DNA of 64,000 nucleotides from Carnimonas nigrificans ATCC BAA-78 (GCF_000526695.1 NZ_JAGO01000014.1:1-64000), one strand, 5' to 3'. Counted from the stretch's first letter, positions 1 to 9,376 are shown. The notes: a model not told the origin generated them from the sequence alone. Made by a program: numbers and translations.

Positions 1-34
1 ACGTGTACTAATGGTCCGTGAGGCTTGACCATAT
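1..34 (+). rRNA. rrl: 23S rRNA, 3' end only
   Basis: The first bases match the conserved extreme 3' end of bacterial 23S rRNA (the GTACTAATGG...CCGTGAGGCTTGACC segment), so the window opens just inside an rRNA operon. The exact 3' end is estimated from where the 5'/3' closing stem should finish. The following 148 nt are the 23S-5S spacer, and I see no tRNA in it. Confidence 0.85.
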
Positions 35-182
35 AACCCCAAGTGGTTAGGTTAAGCCGATGAAAGCGACAGACACCGGATACGGTGAGACGTTTCTCGC
101 TCAGCATGATTTACCAAATTCGTTGTTGGCCGCACCCTCTAAGGGAACGACAGTCTCTGTCTGCGGGTAACGACACCAGTTT

Positions 183-302
183 TGCCTGACGACCTTAGCA
201 AGCGGGCACCACCTGATCCCATGCCGAACTCAGAAGTGAAACCGCTTAGCGCCGATGGTAGTGTGGGGATTCCCCATGTGAGAGTAGGTCATCGTCAGGC
301 AT
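183..302 (+). rRNA. rrf: 5S rRNA
   Basis: About 120 nt with complementary ends (TGCCTGACGACC at the 5' side, TCGTCAGGCA at the 3' side) forming helix I. It contains the conserved loop segments CCTGATCCCATGCCGAACTCAG and GTAGTGTGGGG typical of gammaproteobacterial 5S rRNA. It is the last gene of the rRNA operon and is followed at once by a terminator. The ends may be off by one or two bases. Confidence 0.95.
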
Positions 303-308
303 TTATTT

Positions 309-344
309 TAAAACCCCGATCAGCACTGCTGGCCGGGGTTTTTT
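309..344 (+). terminator. Rho-independent terminator of the rRNA operon
   Basis: AAAACCCCG pairs with CGGGGTTTT, with a small inner CAGC/GCTG stem, and is followed by a T tract. It sits 7 nt after the 5S gene. Confidence 0.9.
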
Positions 345-722
345 CTTGTCGGGAAGAAAAAGGGAAGGGCCTTCGTGGTTGACTGCTGATAGTGCGGGGG
401 CGGTAGCCGTGGGTACAGTGTCTGTGACTCGGTGGCGGGCGGAGAAGGGAAGAGGGCTGCTGTTCCTTCCTATGGGATAGCCTGCCGGAGGGCTGCCACG
501 GGAAGGAGACCGACACCCTGTTTGTACTATTCGTTATCAGGGCGTTATCAAGAGCAGGAATACAGACGCTGCCTGTACGGGAACCACTCTAACGGACAGC
601 CATAGGCAGTGTTCGGAAAAGTCAGAACCTTTGAGGCAGGGGCAGGCCGTAAGGATTGTGGTCCGGTCGCCTTATATGCAATGCACTCTCCCGTTGAGCA
701 AACGCTTCCCAATTATCACCCC
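345..722. other. Stretch without recognisable gene
   Basis: Between the 5S terminator and the VOC-like remnant I see no ORF with a recognisable domain or a ribosome binding site. An open frame on the plus strand from 609 to 1067 runs antisense through the remnant and into the 3' end of the MFS gene, and it has no recognisable composition. Read as decayed or non-coding DNA. Confidence 0.5.
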
Positions 723-827
723 TCACGCCACTTCGTAAAACTCAATGGGCGTGCCGTCCGGGTCTTTCACGTGGGCGCGCGCGGCAACATACCTTTGCTC
801 TTTGCTCCCGTCCGCTGTGCCATTGCT
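723..827 (-). pseudogene. Remnant of a VOC/glyoxalase-family C-terminus
   Basis: The reverse strand between stops at 828-830 and 723-725 encodes about 34 residues ending HVKDPDGTPIEFYEVA. This is the typical closing strand of vicinal-oxygen-chelate (glyoxalase/bleomycin-resistance) proteins, where the Glu in IEFYE is usually a metal ligand. The upstream part is interrupted by stops in this frame and no N-terminal beta-alpha-beta unit could be followed, so it looks like the tail of a decayed gene. What is seen is the motif. The assignment is inference from that short match. Confidence 0.55.
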
Positions 828-956
828 TTAGCGACGCTAACTAATGCCGGTTCTTGGAGGCCCAAGCACAGCCTTTGCCTTGCTCGACGGCATAATACTG
901 ACTGTTATTTAGGCGAGGTTCTGGATAGCTACAGCGACTGTCTATCCACAAGACAA

Positions 957-992
957 AATAAAATGACGGTGATGGAATGCATCACCGTCATT
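957..992 (-). terminator. Terminator downstream of the MFS gene
   Basis: A 13-bp perfect inverted repeat (AATGACGGTGATG, 5-nt loop, CATCACCGTCATT). Read on the minus strand it is followed by TTATTTTG. It lies 50 nt after the stop of the minus-strand transporter gene. Confidence 0.8.
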
Positions 993-1041
993 ATAAAACG
1001 TAGTTGCCATGGCTATTGGCGGGAAAGTGTCGCTCCCAATC

Positions 1042-2430
1042 TCAGGATGTGGCACCTTCCGCTTTAGGGGCGGGTTTGTTGAGAAGCTCGTTAAGCTGAT
1101 CTCTATCCAGAGCCAGCTTATCAACCTTCAGATAGGCTAATCCCTCACTGTCCACCACCATTGCATCTACAACGCCGGGAACCTTCAGAAGCCTGGATTG
1201 TAATGTCTGTGAGGACAACGTTTGGTGGGTCGTACTCTCGATTTCACTCGACAGGTGTTGAGGTGGCCGCATTGACCAGGCGGACAATAGCCAGAGCAGG
1301 GCGACGACTGCAACGAACAGGAAAACCACATCGGTTCCGAAGTGGCTGGCGACTAATCCCCCAAGCGCTCCCCCCACGGTAGTACCCAGGAATTGGCTGG
1401 TAGAGTAAACGCCCAAGGCTGTTCCCTTGCCGCCTGCCGGAGCAATCTTGCTAATCATCGAAGGCAGTACTGCTTCCATCAGGTTGAATGCAAAAAAGAA
1501 AAGCCACAGTAGCCCCAGCAGCCACCAGCTTTTCGCCGGCATCAGGTACATTGCAGCCAATGTCGCCGCCAGAAGTACAATGTTGCCAATAAAAACCGGC
1601 TTCATTTTCCTGCGCTTTTCCGCTATCACCACCAATGGTGTCATCGCGATAAATGATGTTGCCATTAACGGCAGATAAATCCATCCAGCTCCTTCGGCAG
1701 TGAACCCCAAAGCGCTGATTTTTATGGGAAGGGCGACGAATAGAGCGGTGAAAATGCAGTGTAGCGAGAAAATTGCATAATCCAGTCTGAGCAGGTCCAC
1801 GCGCCGTAAAATACCAGTCAGCTGGTGGAAGTCCATGCCGACATCCTTGTGTGTCCGTACCGGCGCCGCTGGTACCAGTACCCACAGAATCAGCATACCC
1901 ACCATGGCGAGCAGTGCGGTCGCGAGAAAAACGCCATCCAGACCAAAATAATGCGCTATAACCGGCCCTATCACCATGGACAGGCCGATGGATATACCAA
2001 TACAGATGCCTATAACCGCCATGGCTTGAGTGCGCACCTCTTCGCGGGTGCGATCGGCTACCAGCGCCATTATTACGCCCGAAATGGCCCCGCTTCCCTG
2101 CAAACAGCGACCGATGATAACGCCGTACATGGTGGTCGATTGGGCGGCGACAATACTGCCCACCAGAAGTAGACATAGCCCGAAGAAGATGACGGGTTTC
2201 CGCCCGATGCGGTCGGAAAGTATGCCGAAGGGAATTTGCAGGATCGCCTGCGTCAGGCCATAGATGCCAAGTGCGATGCCTACCATGGTAGGTGTTGCGT
2301 AGCGCAGGTGTTCGCTATAGATCGCGAGTATGGGCAGCACCATGAACAAACCGAGCATACGGATGCTGTACAGTAAGGTAAGGCCGCCAACTGCCTTGGA
2401 TTCATCGGGTTGAAATGTTCTATTTTTCAT
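1042..2430 (-). CDS. yajR: MFS transporter with C-terminal ferredoxin-like domain (YajR-like)
   Basis: A 462-residue major facilitator protein with twelve predicted hydrophobic segments. The MFS signature GILSDRIGRKPVI lies in the loop after the second helix, and GRCLQGSGAISG in helix 4. After the last helix comes a soluble tail of about 60 residues (SRLLKVPGVVDAMVVDSEG...AYLKVDKLALDRDQL). It resembles the HMA/ferredoxin-like YAM domain that follows the membrane part of E. coli YajR, and total length is close to YajR (about 454). The substrate is unknown. The ATG at 2430 is chosen over a TTG at 2439, and no strong Shine-Dalgarno is visible for either. It is divergent from cyoABCDE. In E. coli, yajR also lies next to the cyo operon, which supports the name. 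Confidence 0.8.
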   Translation of the reverse strand: MKNRTFQPDESKAVGGLTLLYSIRMLGLFMVLPILAIYSEHLRYATPTMVGIALGIYGLTQAILQIPFGILSDRIGRKPVIFFGLCLLLVGSIVAAQSTTMYGVIIGRCLQGSGAISGVIMALVADRTREEVRTQAMAVIGICIGISIGLSMVIGPVIAHYFGLDGVFLATALLAMVGMLILWVLVPAAPVRTHKDVGMDFHQLTGILRRVDLLRLDYAIFSLHCIFTALFVALPIKISALGFTAEGAGWIYLPLMATSFIAMTPLVVIAEKRRKMKPVFIGNIVLLAATLAAMYLMPAKSWWLLGLLWLFFFAFNLMEAVLPSMISKIAPAGGKGTALGVYSTSQFLGTTVGGALGGLVASHFGTDVVFLFVAVVALLWLLSAWSMRPPQHLSSEIESTTHQTLSSQTLQSRLLKVPGVVDAMVVDSEGLAYLKVDKLALDRDQLNELLNKPAPKAEGATS

Positions 2431-2439
2431 CGAGTGCAA

Positions 2440-3021
2440 CGTAGTGGAAAAAGGAGCGTGGTCGCGGTCGCGATCCAGCGTAGGACGCTGGCGCTAGGGT
2501 AAGGGAATAAGGTAGAAGCCATTAATAGATTATTAGCATCGAAAAATGACTATCAATAGCAAATTATTCTGGCACCCTCAAATTAGCACGCTAACGGACA
2601 TTGTTTTCGATATTCTCAATAAAATCATAATGTTACGAATTGAAATCAATTTATTTCCGCTATTCCATACAAAATGTGTGGGTTGAGAAATGTGTGAAAA
2701 AAACTAAGAATAGCGCCCATCGATGCGCGGTTTTGTCCCGAAACCGTCATCGTTGAAAGGATTCTCTCGTTCGGCGCTCGCTTTCATCATGTGGAAGCGA
2801 GTGATCTCCCATGTCCCGTAAGTTTTCAGGGATGGTGGCTGATAATCCGGCACGGGAGATAAAATCGCGACCGATCATGATGCGGTATCGATATCCTGGT
2901 ATGGCTGTGAGACTGGCTCTTCAATTGGGAATGGGCGTTGCTCCTGGAACCTTGTGAAAAAAGCCAGCCAACACACCGCATGTATCTTTCTGGCAAGCAA
3001 GGGGCATCAAGAGAGCAGAAG
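2440..3021 (+). promoter_or_regulatory. cyo upstream region with a structured leader
   Basis: A 580-nt non-coding stretch between divergent yajR and cyoA. The half near yajR is AT-rich (2520-2700) and probably holds the promoters. The half near cyoA holds consecutive stem-loops. CGATG..CGGTTT pairs with AAACCG..CATCG at 2721-2752, and CTCGCTTTC pairs with GGAAGCGAG at 2777-2801. ATCTCCC at 2804 pairs with GGGAGAT at 2860. An ATTGA-AA-TCAAT palindrome lies near 2639-2650. No known riboswitch class was recognised. Function as a regulatory leader is inferred from the stacked hairpins. Confidence 0.45.
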
Positions 3022-3903
3022 ATGACGAGAAACTATTGGCAAAGCATCTACAAAGCACTGACCGTGTTTGGCGCGGTTTCTCTGCTGGGTGGTTGCGATG
3101 CAGCATTGCTGGATCCCAAGGGACCTATAGGCCTTGCTCAGCGCAACATGATCATCACCGCATTTGTGGTTATGCTCCTCGTGGTGATTCCGGTAATCAT
3201 CATGACATTCTGGTTTGCGTGGAAGTATCGCGCGTCTAACAAGGACGCTACTTACTCACCGAACTGGGCGCATTCCAACAAACTGGAAGCTGTGGTGTGG
3301 GGCGTTCCCTGCATCATCATTCTAGCGCTGTCGATTATCACCTGGCACTTCACCCATAGTCTGAATCCTCAGAGACCCATTGAGTCTGATCAGCCACCGC
3401 TGCAGGTTCAAGTGGTGTCATTGGATTGGAAGTGGCTGTTCATTTACCCGGAACTCGGTATCGCAAGTGTAAATGAGCTTGCCATGCCTACTAACAGGCC
3501 GGTTCGCTTCAGCATCACCTCCGCTACGGCAATGAACTCGTTCTTCATTCCTCAGTTGGGTAGTCAGATCTATGCGATGGGCGGCATGTCCAACAAGCTG
3601 TGGCTCGAAGCTAGCGAACCCGGCGTGTACCGCGGTACGGGCGCCAACTACACAGGTAACGGATTCTCAGGAATGCAGTTCAATGCACTTGCCAAGACTC
3701 CTGAAGATTTCGACGCTTGGGTGGATCAGGTGAAACAGTCTGGCGAGCAACTGAGTGTTGATCGCTATAACCGGCTCGCCGAGCCTTCCACGCGCAACCC
3801 CGTAGAGCACTTCGCGGTGGTTCAGCCTCACCTATACCAAACTGTTATAGATGAGACCGTGGGCAGAGGGCTGGAAGTCAAGACAGCTGGTGCTGGAGAG
3901 TAA
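3022..3903 (+). CDS. cyoA: Cytochrome bo3 ubiquinol oxidase subunit II
   Basis: Subunit II of the heme-copper quinol oxidase, located in the inner membrane with a periplasmic cupredoxin-fold domain. The ATG at 3022 follows GAGAGCAGAAG. It gives 293 residues with a lipoprotein signal ending LLGGC, as in E. coli CyoA, which is a lipoprotein of about 315 residues. Two transmembrane helices follow (near residues 40-62 and 85-105). The C-terminal domain contains NSFFIPQLGSQIYAMGGM and lacks the CuA cysteine pair. That marks a quinol rather than cytochrome c oxidase. An upstream in-frame start at 2938 would bury the signal peptide and is rejected. First gene of cyoABCDE. Confidence 0.96.
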   Translation: MTRNYWQSIYKALTVFGAVSLLGGCDAALLDPKGPIGLAQRNMIITAFVVMLLVVIPVIIMTFWFAWKYRASNKDATYSPNWAHSNKLEAVVWGVPCIIILALSIITWHFTHSLNPQRPIESDQPPLQVQVVSLDWKWLFIYPELGIASVNELAMPTNRPVRFSITSATAMNSFFIPQLGSQIYAMGGMSNKLWLEASEPGVYRGTGANYTGNGFSGMQFNALAKTPEDFDAWVDQVKQSGEQLSVDRYNRLAEPSTRNPVEHFAVVQPHLYQTVIDETVGRGLEVKTAGAGE

Positions 3904-3906
3904 ACA

Positions 3907-5892
3907 ATGTTCGGAAAATTATCTCTCGACGCGATTCCGTATCATGAGCCTATTCTCATTGGTACGTTTTCGGCTATCGTCGTTTTAGGTGTTGCGCTAC
4001 TGGCTGCAATCACCTATTTCCGCAAGTGGGGTTATTTGTGGCACGACTGGATTACTTCGGTTGACCACAAGAAAATTGGTGTCATGTACATCGTGGTTGC
4101 CATCATTATGCTGGTGCGCGGGTTCTCCGACGCCATCATGATGCGACTGCAGCAGGCGATGTCTTCCGGTGGTGGTGAAGGCTATCTGCCGCCACAGCAT
4201 TATGACCAGATCTTTACTGCTCACGGCACCATCATGATCTTCTTCATGGCAATGCCGTTCATGATCGGGTTGTTCAACATCGTTGTGCCTCTCCAGATTG
4301 GCGCTCGTGATGTTGCGTTCCCGTTCCTGAACAACATGAGCTTCTGGTTCACTGCCTTCTCAGCAATTCTGATCAACATTTCTCTGTTTGTCGGAGAGTT
4401 CGGTCAGGTAGGGTGGCTGGCTTATCCGCCTCTATCGGGAAGAGACTTGAGTCCCGGGGTAGGGGTTGATTACTGGATCTGGTCGGTACAGCTTTCCGGT
4501 ATTGGTACGCTTCTGACAGGTGTCAACTTCTTTGCCACCATCATCAAAATGCGTGCTCCCGGCATGACGCTGTTCAAAATGCCTATCTTTACGTGGACCA
4601 CTTTCTGTGCCTGCGTAATGATTATCGCAACCTTCCCGATCCTGACAGTTGTTATTACGCTGTTGGCGCTGGACCGCACGCTTGGCATGCACTTCTTCAC
4701 CAATGATCTTGGTGGCAACCAGATGATGTATGTCAACCTGATCTGGGCGTGGGGACACCCTGAGGTATATATCCTCATTCTGCCGGCATTTGGTGTGTTC
4801 TCTGAAGTTACAGCCACCTTCTGTAAAAAACGCATGTTCGGGTATTCCACCATGGTGTGGGCGACCGTTGCGATTACAGTGCTGTCGCTGTTCGTTTGGC
4901 TGCACCACTTCTTCACCATGGGATCCGGTGCCAACGTCAATGCGTTCTTCGGTATTGCGACGATGCTTATCGCGATTCCGACCGGCGTTAAGATCTTCAA
5001 CTGGCTCTTTACCATGTACCGTGGTCGAGTAGAGTTCACTACGCCAATGATCTATACCCTTGGCTTCCTGGTGACCTTCTCGGTAGGTGGTATGACCGGT
5101 GTGATGCTGGCGAACCCGGCGGCAGACTTTGTGCTTCACAACAGCCTGTTCCTGATCGCTCACTTCCACAACGTAATCATCGGTGGTGTTGTATTCGGTT
5201 ACCTGGCGGGTCTAGCTTACTGGTTCCCGAAAGTCTACGGATTCAAGCTTAACGAGCGTCTTGGCAAGTTCTCTGCGCTTTGCTGGATCATTGGCTTCTG
5301 GTTCGCGTTCATGCCGCTGTATGCGCTTGGCTTCATGGGCATTACCCGTCGTGTCTCCACCTTTGTGGACCCGACTCCGCTAATGCACACCATGTTCGTT
5401 ATCGCTGCCATCGGCGCGGGCATTATCCTGGTCGGTATCCTGGCGTTCGTTCTGCAGCTGGTCGTTGGCTTCGCTGGCAAGAACAAAGAGTACGACCTGA
5501 CTGGAGACCCGTGGGGTGGCCGTACGCTGGAATGGTCCATTTCTTCTCCGCCCCCGGAATACAACTTCGCGGTTATTCCGCAGGTTCATGATCTCGATGC
5601 CTTCTGGGACGAGAAAGAGAAAGGTACCGCGTACAAACGCCCGGATCACTATACTGATATCCACATGCCGAAGAGCACGGTGGCCGGCCCCGTCATGGGA
5701 CTGTTCGGCTTCATCATGAGCTTCTCCATCGTATGGCATATCTGGTGGCTGGCAGCGTTTGGTCTGATCGCGACAGTGCTGACCTTCGTAATTCGCTCTT
5801 GCAGTGACGATACCGACTTCTACATCAAGAAGGATGAGGTTGAGCTCACCGAGAACGAACATTTCAAGAACCTTGAGAAGCAGCAGGCCTGA
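3907..5892 (+). CDS. cyoB: Cytochrome bo3 ubiquinol oxidase subunit I
   Basis: Catalytic subunit that reduces O2 to water at the heme o3-CuB centre and pumps protons. At 661 residues it matches E. coli CyoB (663). Visible signatures are [17 protein letters not shown] (CuB His with the cross-linked Tyr), the WLHHFFTMG pair of CuB histidines, and [10 protein letters not shown] for the heme ligands. Quinol-site residues are also present in VRGFSDA (Arg and Asp) and QHYDQIF (His and Gln). Membrane helices run almost end to end. It starts 3 nt after cyoA and ends 3 nt before cyoC, so the genes are co-transcribed and probably translationally coupled. Confidence 0.98.
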   Translation: MFGKLSLDAIPYHEPILIGTFSAIVVLGVALLAAITYFRKWGYLWHDWITSVDHKKIGVMYIVVAIIMLVRGFSDAIMMRLQQAMSSGGGEGYLPPQHYDQIFTAHGTIMIFFMAMPFMIGLFNIVVPLQIGARDVAFPFLNNMSFWFTAFSAILINISLFVGEFGQVGWLAYPPLSGRDLSPGVGVDYWIWSVQLSGIGTLLTGVNFFATIIKMRAPGMTLFKMPIFTWTTFCACVMIIATFPILTVVITLLALDRTLGMHFFTNDLGGNQMMYVNLIWAWGHPEVYILILPAFGVFSEVTATFCKKRMFGYSTMVWATVAITVLSLFVWLHHFFTMGSGANVNAFFGIATMLIAIPTGVKIFNWLFTMYRGRVEFTTPMIYTLGFLVTFSVGGMTGVMLANPAADFVLHNSLFLIAHFHNVIIGGVVFGYLAGLAYWFPKVYGFKLNERLGKFSALCWIIGFWFAFMPLYALGFMGITRRVSTFVDPTPLMHTMFVIAAIGAGIILVGILAFVLQLVVGFAGKNKEYDLTGDPWGGRTLEWSISSPPPEYNFAVIPQVHDLDAFWDEKEKGTAYKRPDHYTDIHMPKSTVAGPVMGLFGFIMSFSIVWHIWWLAAFGLIATVLTFVIRSCSDDTDFYIKKDEVELTENEHFKNLEKQQA

Positions 5893-5895
5893 CCC

Positions 5896-6510
5896 ATGAC
5901 TACTCAAACAATTCAGCACAATGATGCTCATGCCTCCGGGCATGAGCACCACGACACAATCTCATTGAGAGTGTTCGGGTTCTGGATTTACATCATGTCG
6001 GACTGCATCCTGTTCAGTGCGCTGTTCGCCACCTATGCGGTGATCGGGCACAACTTTGCAGGTGGTCCTTCAGGACACGATATCTTTGAGCTCCCGTTTG
6101 TTCTCGTTGAGACATTCGTATTGTTGGCCAGTAGCTTCATGATTGGCCTGGCGATGTTGGCCGTCCACCGTGGTGACAAGAACAAGACGCTGATCTGGCT
6201 GTTCCTGACCTTGATTCTCGGTGCAGTGTTCGTGGGGCTGGAAGTATATGAATTCCATCACCTGATCGCTGAAGGCTTCGGACCGCAAAGAAGTGGTTTC
6301 CTGTCATCCTACTTCGGGCTGGTGGGTACTCACGGTCTTCACGTTACCAGTGGTGTCATCTGGGGTCTGATTCTGCTGTTCCAGATTGGCTCTAAAGGTC
6401 TCACTGAGAACAACATCTCACGCATCTCGTGCCTCAGCCTGTTCTGGCACTTCCTGCACATCGTGTGGATTTGCGTATTCACTATCGTCTACCTGGCGGG
6501 GGTCCTATAA
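5896..6510 (+). CDS. cyoC: Cytochrome bo3 ubiquinol oxidase subunit III
   Basis: A 204-residue, five-helix subunit without cofactors, equal in length to E. coli CyoC. The N-terminus is His-rich and polar (HASGHEHHD), followed by [21 protein letters not shown], typical of the family. It supports assembly and stability of subunit I. Its start lies 3 nt after cyoB and its stop codon abuts the ATG of cyoD. Confidence 0.97.
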   Translation: MTTQTIQHNDAHASGHEHHDTISLRVFGFWIYIMSDCILFSALFATYAVIGHNFAGGPSGHDIFELPFVLVETFVLLASSFMIGLAMLAVHRGDKNKTLIWLFLTLILGAVFVGLEVYEFHHLIAEGFGPQRSGFLSSYFGLVGTHGLHVTSGVIWGLILLFQIGSKGLTENNISRISCLSLFWHFLHIVWICVFTIVYLAGVL

Positions 6511-6831
6511 ATGAGCAGTAATCACAATAGTGCCCACGGCTCACTGCGCTCCTATTCAGTTGGCCTGATTCTCTCCATCATTCTTACGGTTATTCCGTTT
6601 TTCATGGTGATGAATCACTCGCTGTCCAGTAGTGGTGCGCTGGTCGCAGTCATCTTTATTCTGGCTGTGGTTCAAATTATCGTTCAAGCGGTCTACTTCC
6701 TGCATCTGAGCAAGGATGCAGAGGGTGGATGGAACATGCTCACCATGTGGTTCACACTAATGACGGTAGGTATCATTGTCATTGGTTCCATCTGGATCAT
6801 GTTCCACTTGCACATGAACACCATGTCGTGA
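6511..6831 (+). CDS. cyoD: Cytochrome bo3 ubiquinol oxidase subunit IV
   Basis: A 106-residue protein with three hydrophobic segments (E. coli CyoD has 109). The conserved YFLHLSKDAEGGWNM segment lies between helices 2 and 3. It assists CuB binding and assembly in subunit I. The ATG follows the cyoC stop codon with no gap, indicating coupled translation. Confidence 0.96.
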   Translation: MSSNHNSAHGSLRSYSVGLILSIILTVIPFFMVMNHSLSSSGALVAVIFILAVVQIIVQAVYFLHLSKDAEGGWNMLTMWFTLMTVGIIVIGSIWIMFHLHMNTMS

Positions 6832-6845
6832 GTTGAAGTAATGAG

Positions 6846-7763
6846 ATGTTGAAGAAATACCTGCTTGTTACCAAGCCGGGCATCATCTTTGGCAATCTGA
6901 TTTCGGTAGCGGGAGGCTTCTTTTTGGCCTCCCGCGGCCGTATTGATGGAGAGCTATTGGTAGCAACGTTGTTAGGCGTTGCGCTGGTGATCGCTTCTGG
7001 CTGTGTGTTCAATAACGTTATTGATCGCGATATCGATAGACTGATGGAACGCACCCGACAGAGGGCGCTGGTAAAGGGGGTAATATCTCCGCCAGTGGCG
7101 CTTGTCTACGCGTTGGGGCTGGGGATCGCAGGATTCCTGCTGCTGTATTTCGGTGGTAATTTCCTGGCGGCGTTATTTGGGATCATCGGATTTGTTGTGT
7201 ACGTTGGTCTCTACTCTCTCTGCCTGAAAAGACAGTCCATTCATGGAACGCTTGTAGGCAGTATCTCCGGGGCTGTCCCGCCTGTGATTGGCTATTGTGC
7301 AGTGACAGGGGTGTTTGATCTGGGGGCCTTGCTATTGCTGCTGATCTTCAGCATGTGGCAAATGCCTCACTCATTTGCCATCGGCATTTTCCGCTATCAG
7401 GACTACAAGGCAGCGGGCATTCCAGTGCTTCCTGTAGCTCGCGATTTACGGTCTGCAAAGCGCCAGATTGTTGTCTATATCGTTATCTTCGCAGTCGTCG
7501 CTTTGATGTTGAGCGTCGCTGGATATACAGGGTATGGATATTTCGCAGTAGCGTTTGGCATGAGCCTTTACTGGCTTTATCTGGCCGTGAAAGGTTTTGA
7601 TGCAACAGACGATATTCGATGGGCTCGGCGTGTGTTCGGATTCTCCATCCTGATCGTTACTGCGTTGAGCGTAATGATGGCTATCGACTACCAGGCCGGC
7701 GCTGATCCTCTGCTTGCTTCCCATGCTGTATCAGTGGCATCTGTGTCAAATCCCATCCTGTAA
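6846..7763 (+). CDS. cyoE: Protoheme IX farnesyltransferase (heme O synthase)
   Basis: Adds a farnesyl group to heme B to make heme O, the high-spin cofactor of the bo3 oxidase. A 305-residue UbiA-superfamily membrane prenyltransferase with about nine helices. The first Asp-rich motif is [15 protein letters not shown] (Mg-diphosphate binding), and the second conserved loop is [16 protein letters not shown]. It is last in the cyo operon, 14 nt after cyoD, the usual place. It is followed by two inverted repeats. Confidence 0.96.
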   Translation: MLKKYLLVTKPGIIFGNLISVAGGFFLASRGRIDGELLVATLLGVALVIASGCVFNNVIDRDIDRLMERTRQRALVKGVISPPVALVYALGLGIAGFLLLYFGGNFLAALFGIIGFVVYVGLYSLCLKRQSIHGTLVGSISGAVPPVIGYCAVTGVFDLGALLLLLIFSMWQMPHSFAIGIFRYQDYKAAGIPVLPVARDLRSAKRQIVVYIVIFAVVALMLSVAGYTGYGYFAVAFGMSLYWLYLAVKGFDATDDIRWARRVFGFSILIVTALSVMMAIDYQAGADPLLASHAVSVASVSNPIL

Positions 7764-7781
7764 CCACCCTCCGTTTTTGGC

Positions 7782-7810
7782 CAGGCCCACTGCTTAATTT
7801 GGTGGGCCTG
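7782..7810 (+). terminator. Stem-loop after cyoE
   Basis: CAGGCCCAC and GTGGGCCTG form a 9-bp perfect stem 19 nt after the cyoE stop codon. The following TTCGCCCTTCTC is only moderately T-rich, so termination strength is uncertain. Confidence 0.55.
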
Positions 7811-7850
7811 TTCGCCCTTCTCAGCCGTTTGGTCTACGCTGTAAATGAGC

Positions 7851-7892
7851 CTCACGTCATTGCGTCATATTGACGCAATGACGTGAGCTTTT
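7851..7892 (+). terminator. Long perfect inverted repeat between cyo and cyd
   Basis: CTCACGTCATTGCGTCA, a 3-nt loop (TAT), then the exact complement TGACGCAATGACGTGAG and CTTTTTAG. The 17-bp stem with a T run after it fits an intrinsic terminator. It also lies only about 70 nt before the cydA start, so an operator or leader role for the bd oxidase genes is possible. Confidence 0.6.
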
Positions 7893-7961
7893 TAGTTGGA
7901 TCGTTAGAATTGTCCGCCGAAAACTACTAATTACTTTCCGTGATCGCTGAGGAGACTGTCC

Positions 7962-9359
7962 ATGTTTGGACTGGATGCTGTAGACCTTGCGAGGTTTCAG
8001 TTCGCCTTTACTGTCTCTTACCACATAGTGTTCCCCGCGCTGTCCATTGGACTGGCTAGTTTTCTGATGGCGCTGGAAGCTTTGTGGTTAAAGACAGGTA
8101 ATGAGGTTTACCACGGCCTTTACCGCTTTTGGATTCGCATCTTCGCCGTAGGATTTGGCTTAGGCGTGGTATCCGGCGTGGTGATGGCATATGAATTCGG
8201 CACTAACTGGAGTGTGTTCGCGCAGCGAGGCGGCGACATTACAGGGGTGCTGCTGACCTACGAGGTGTTGACCGCGTTCTTTCTTGAGGCAGGATTCCTC
8301 GGCGTTATGCTGTTCGGTGAGAACAGGGTAAATCGCACGACGCACTTCCTGGCGACGTGCATGGTCGCAATAGGCACGCTGATTTCAGCCACATGGATTC
8401 TGATTTCCAACAGCTGGATGCAAACGCCTGCTGGTTATCATCTTGTGGATGGTCACTTTTTGCCGGCCGACTGGTTTAGCATCATTTTCAACCCGTCATT
8501 CCCTTACCGCTTTGTACACATGGTGCTGGCTGCTTTCATCTCTGTAAGCTTCCTGGTCGCCGGCGTGGGTGGTTATCACCTGCTGCGCAATGGCAAGGAC
8601 CCGGCAGCCAGGAAGATGATCTCCATGGCAATGTGGATGGCGATCATTGCTGTTCCTATCCAGATCGTTGCAGGGGATATGCACGGCCTTAATACGCTCA
8701 GGCATCAGCCGGCCAAGCTGGCGGCAATGGAAGGGCACTGGGAAAATCAGCCCGGAGAAGGTGTTCCTCTGGCGCTGGTAGGCTGGCCCGACATGAAGCA
8801 GGAACGTAACCGCTTCTCTATTGAGATTCCTCATGTTGCCAGCTTGTACCTTACCCATACCTGGGGTGGTCAGATTCAATCGCTGAAGGATTTCCCGGCT
8901 GATGAGCGCCCGGACGTTCCTCTGGTGTTCTGGACATTCCGTATCATGGTCGGTATCGGCATGTTGATGCTATTGACCGGTGTGGTGGGGAACTATCTGC
9001 GTTGGCGTGGCAAGCTGTTTACAACGCCGCTCTTCCTGCGTTGGGTAACAATTTTCTCCCCTGCTGGCTTTATCGCCTTGATTGCGGGGTGGGTGACCAC
9101 TGAGGCGGGTCGTCAGCCTTGGGTGGTTTACGGCCTGATGCGCACCGCTGATGCTCATTCGCCGCTATCGTTCGGTGAAATGGTCGCCAGTCTGACAGGG
9201 TTTATCGTGGTTTATGCCATCATCTTTGCGATCGGGATTTACTACATTCTGAAGCTGATCCGCAAAGAGCCTCAAGGGGAACTGCCCTCTGGTGGGCCGG
9301 GGCAAAACAACACCCCTAAGCGGCCGTTCTCGGCTACGCTTGAAAGCTTCGATGACTGA
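7962..9359 (+). CDS. cydA: bd-type quinol oxidase subunit I (CioA-like)
   Basis: Catalytic subunit of a copper-free, high-affinity quinol oxidase of the inner membrane. It has 465 residues. The N-terminal FTVSYHIVFPALSIG carries heme ligand His21, and FRFVHMVLAAF-like and TEAGRQPWVVYGL segments hold the other heme sites. The periplasmic quinol loop is short compared with E. coli CydA (522 residues), which is typical of CioA, the cyanide-insensitive form known in Pseudomonas. Functional cyanide insensitivity cannot be read from sequence. Shine-Dalgarno GAGGAGA lies before the ATG. It pairs with cydB 17 nt downstream. It follows the bo3 operon directly, so both oxygen-affinity classes lie together. 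Confidence 0.93.
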   Translation: MFGLDAVDLARFQFAFTVSYHIVFPALSIGLASFLMALEALWLKTGNEVYHGLYRFWIRIFAVGFGLGVVSGVVMAYEFGTNWSVFAQRGGDITGVLLTYEVLTAFFLEAGFLGVMLFGENRVNRTTHFLATCMVAIGTLISATWILISNSWMQTPAGYHLVDGHFLPADWFSIIFNPSFPYRFVHMVLAAFISVSFLVAGVGGYHLLRNGKDPAARKMISMAMWMAIIAVPIQIVAGDMHGLNTLRHQPAKLAAMEGHWENQPGEGVPLALVGWPDMKQERNRFSIEIPHVASLYLTHTWGGQIQSLKDFPADERPDVPLVFWTFRIMVGIGMLMLLTGVVGNYLRWRGKLFTTPLFLRWVTIFSPAGFIALIAGWVTTEAGRQPWVVYGLMRTADAHSPLSFGEMVASLTGFIVVYAIIFAIGIYYILKLIRKEPQGELPSGGPGQNNTPKRPFSATLESFDD

Positions 9360-9376
9360 GCCAGGAGAAACGCATC

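Noticed and set aside
182-382. 66-codon open frame over the 5S gene
   Set aside because: It is the 5S rRNA and its terminator read as protein.
609-1067. 152-codon plus-strand open frame near the rRNA operon
   Set aside because: Runs antisense through the VOC remnant, the MFS terminator and the MFS 3' end. No Shine-Dalgarno and no recognisable composition.
2636-2655. AATTGAAATCAATT read as an FNR/ANR box
   Set aside because: Spacing does not match TTGAT-N4-ATCAA. Left as an unnamed palindrome in the cyo upstream region.
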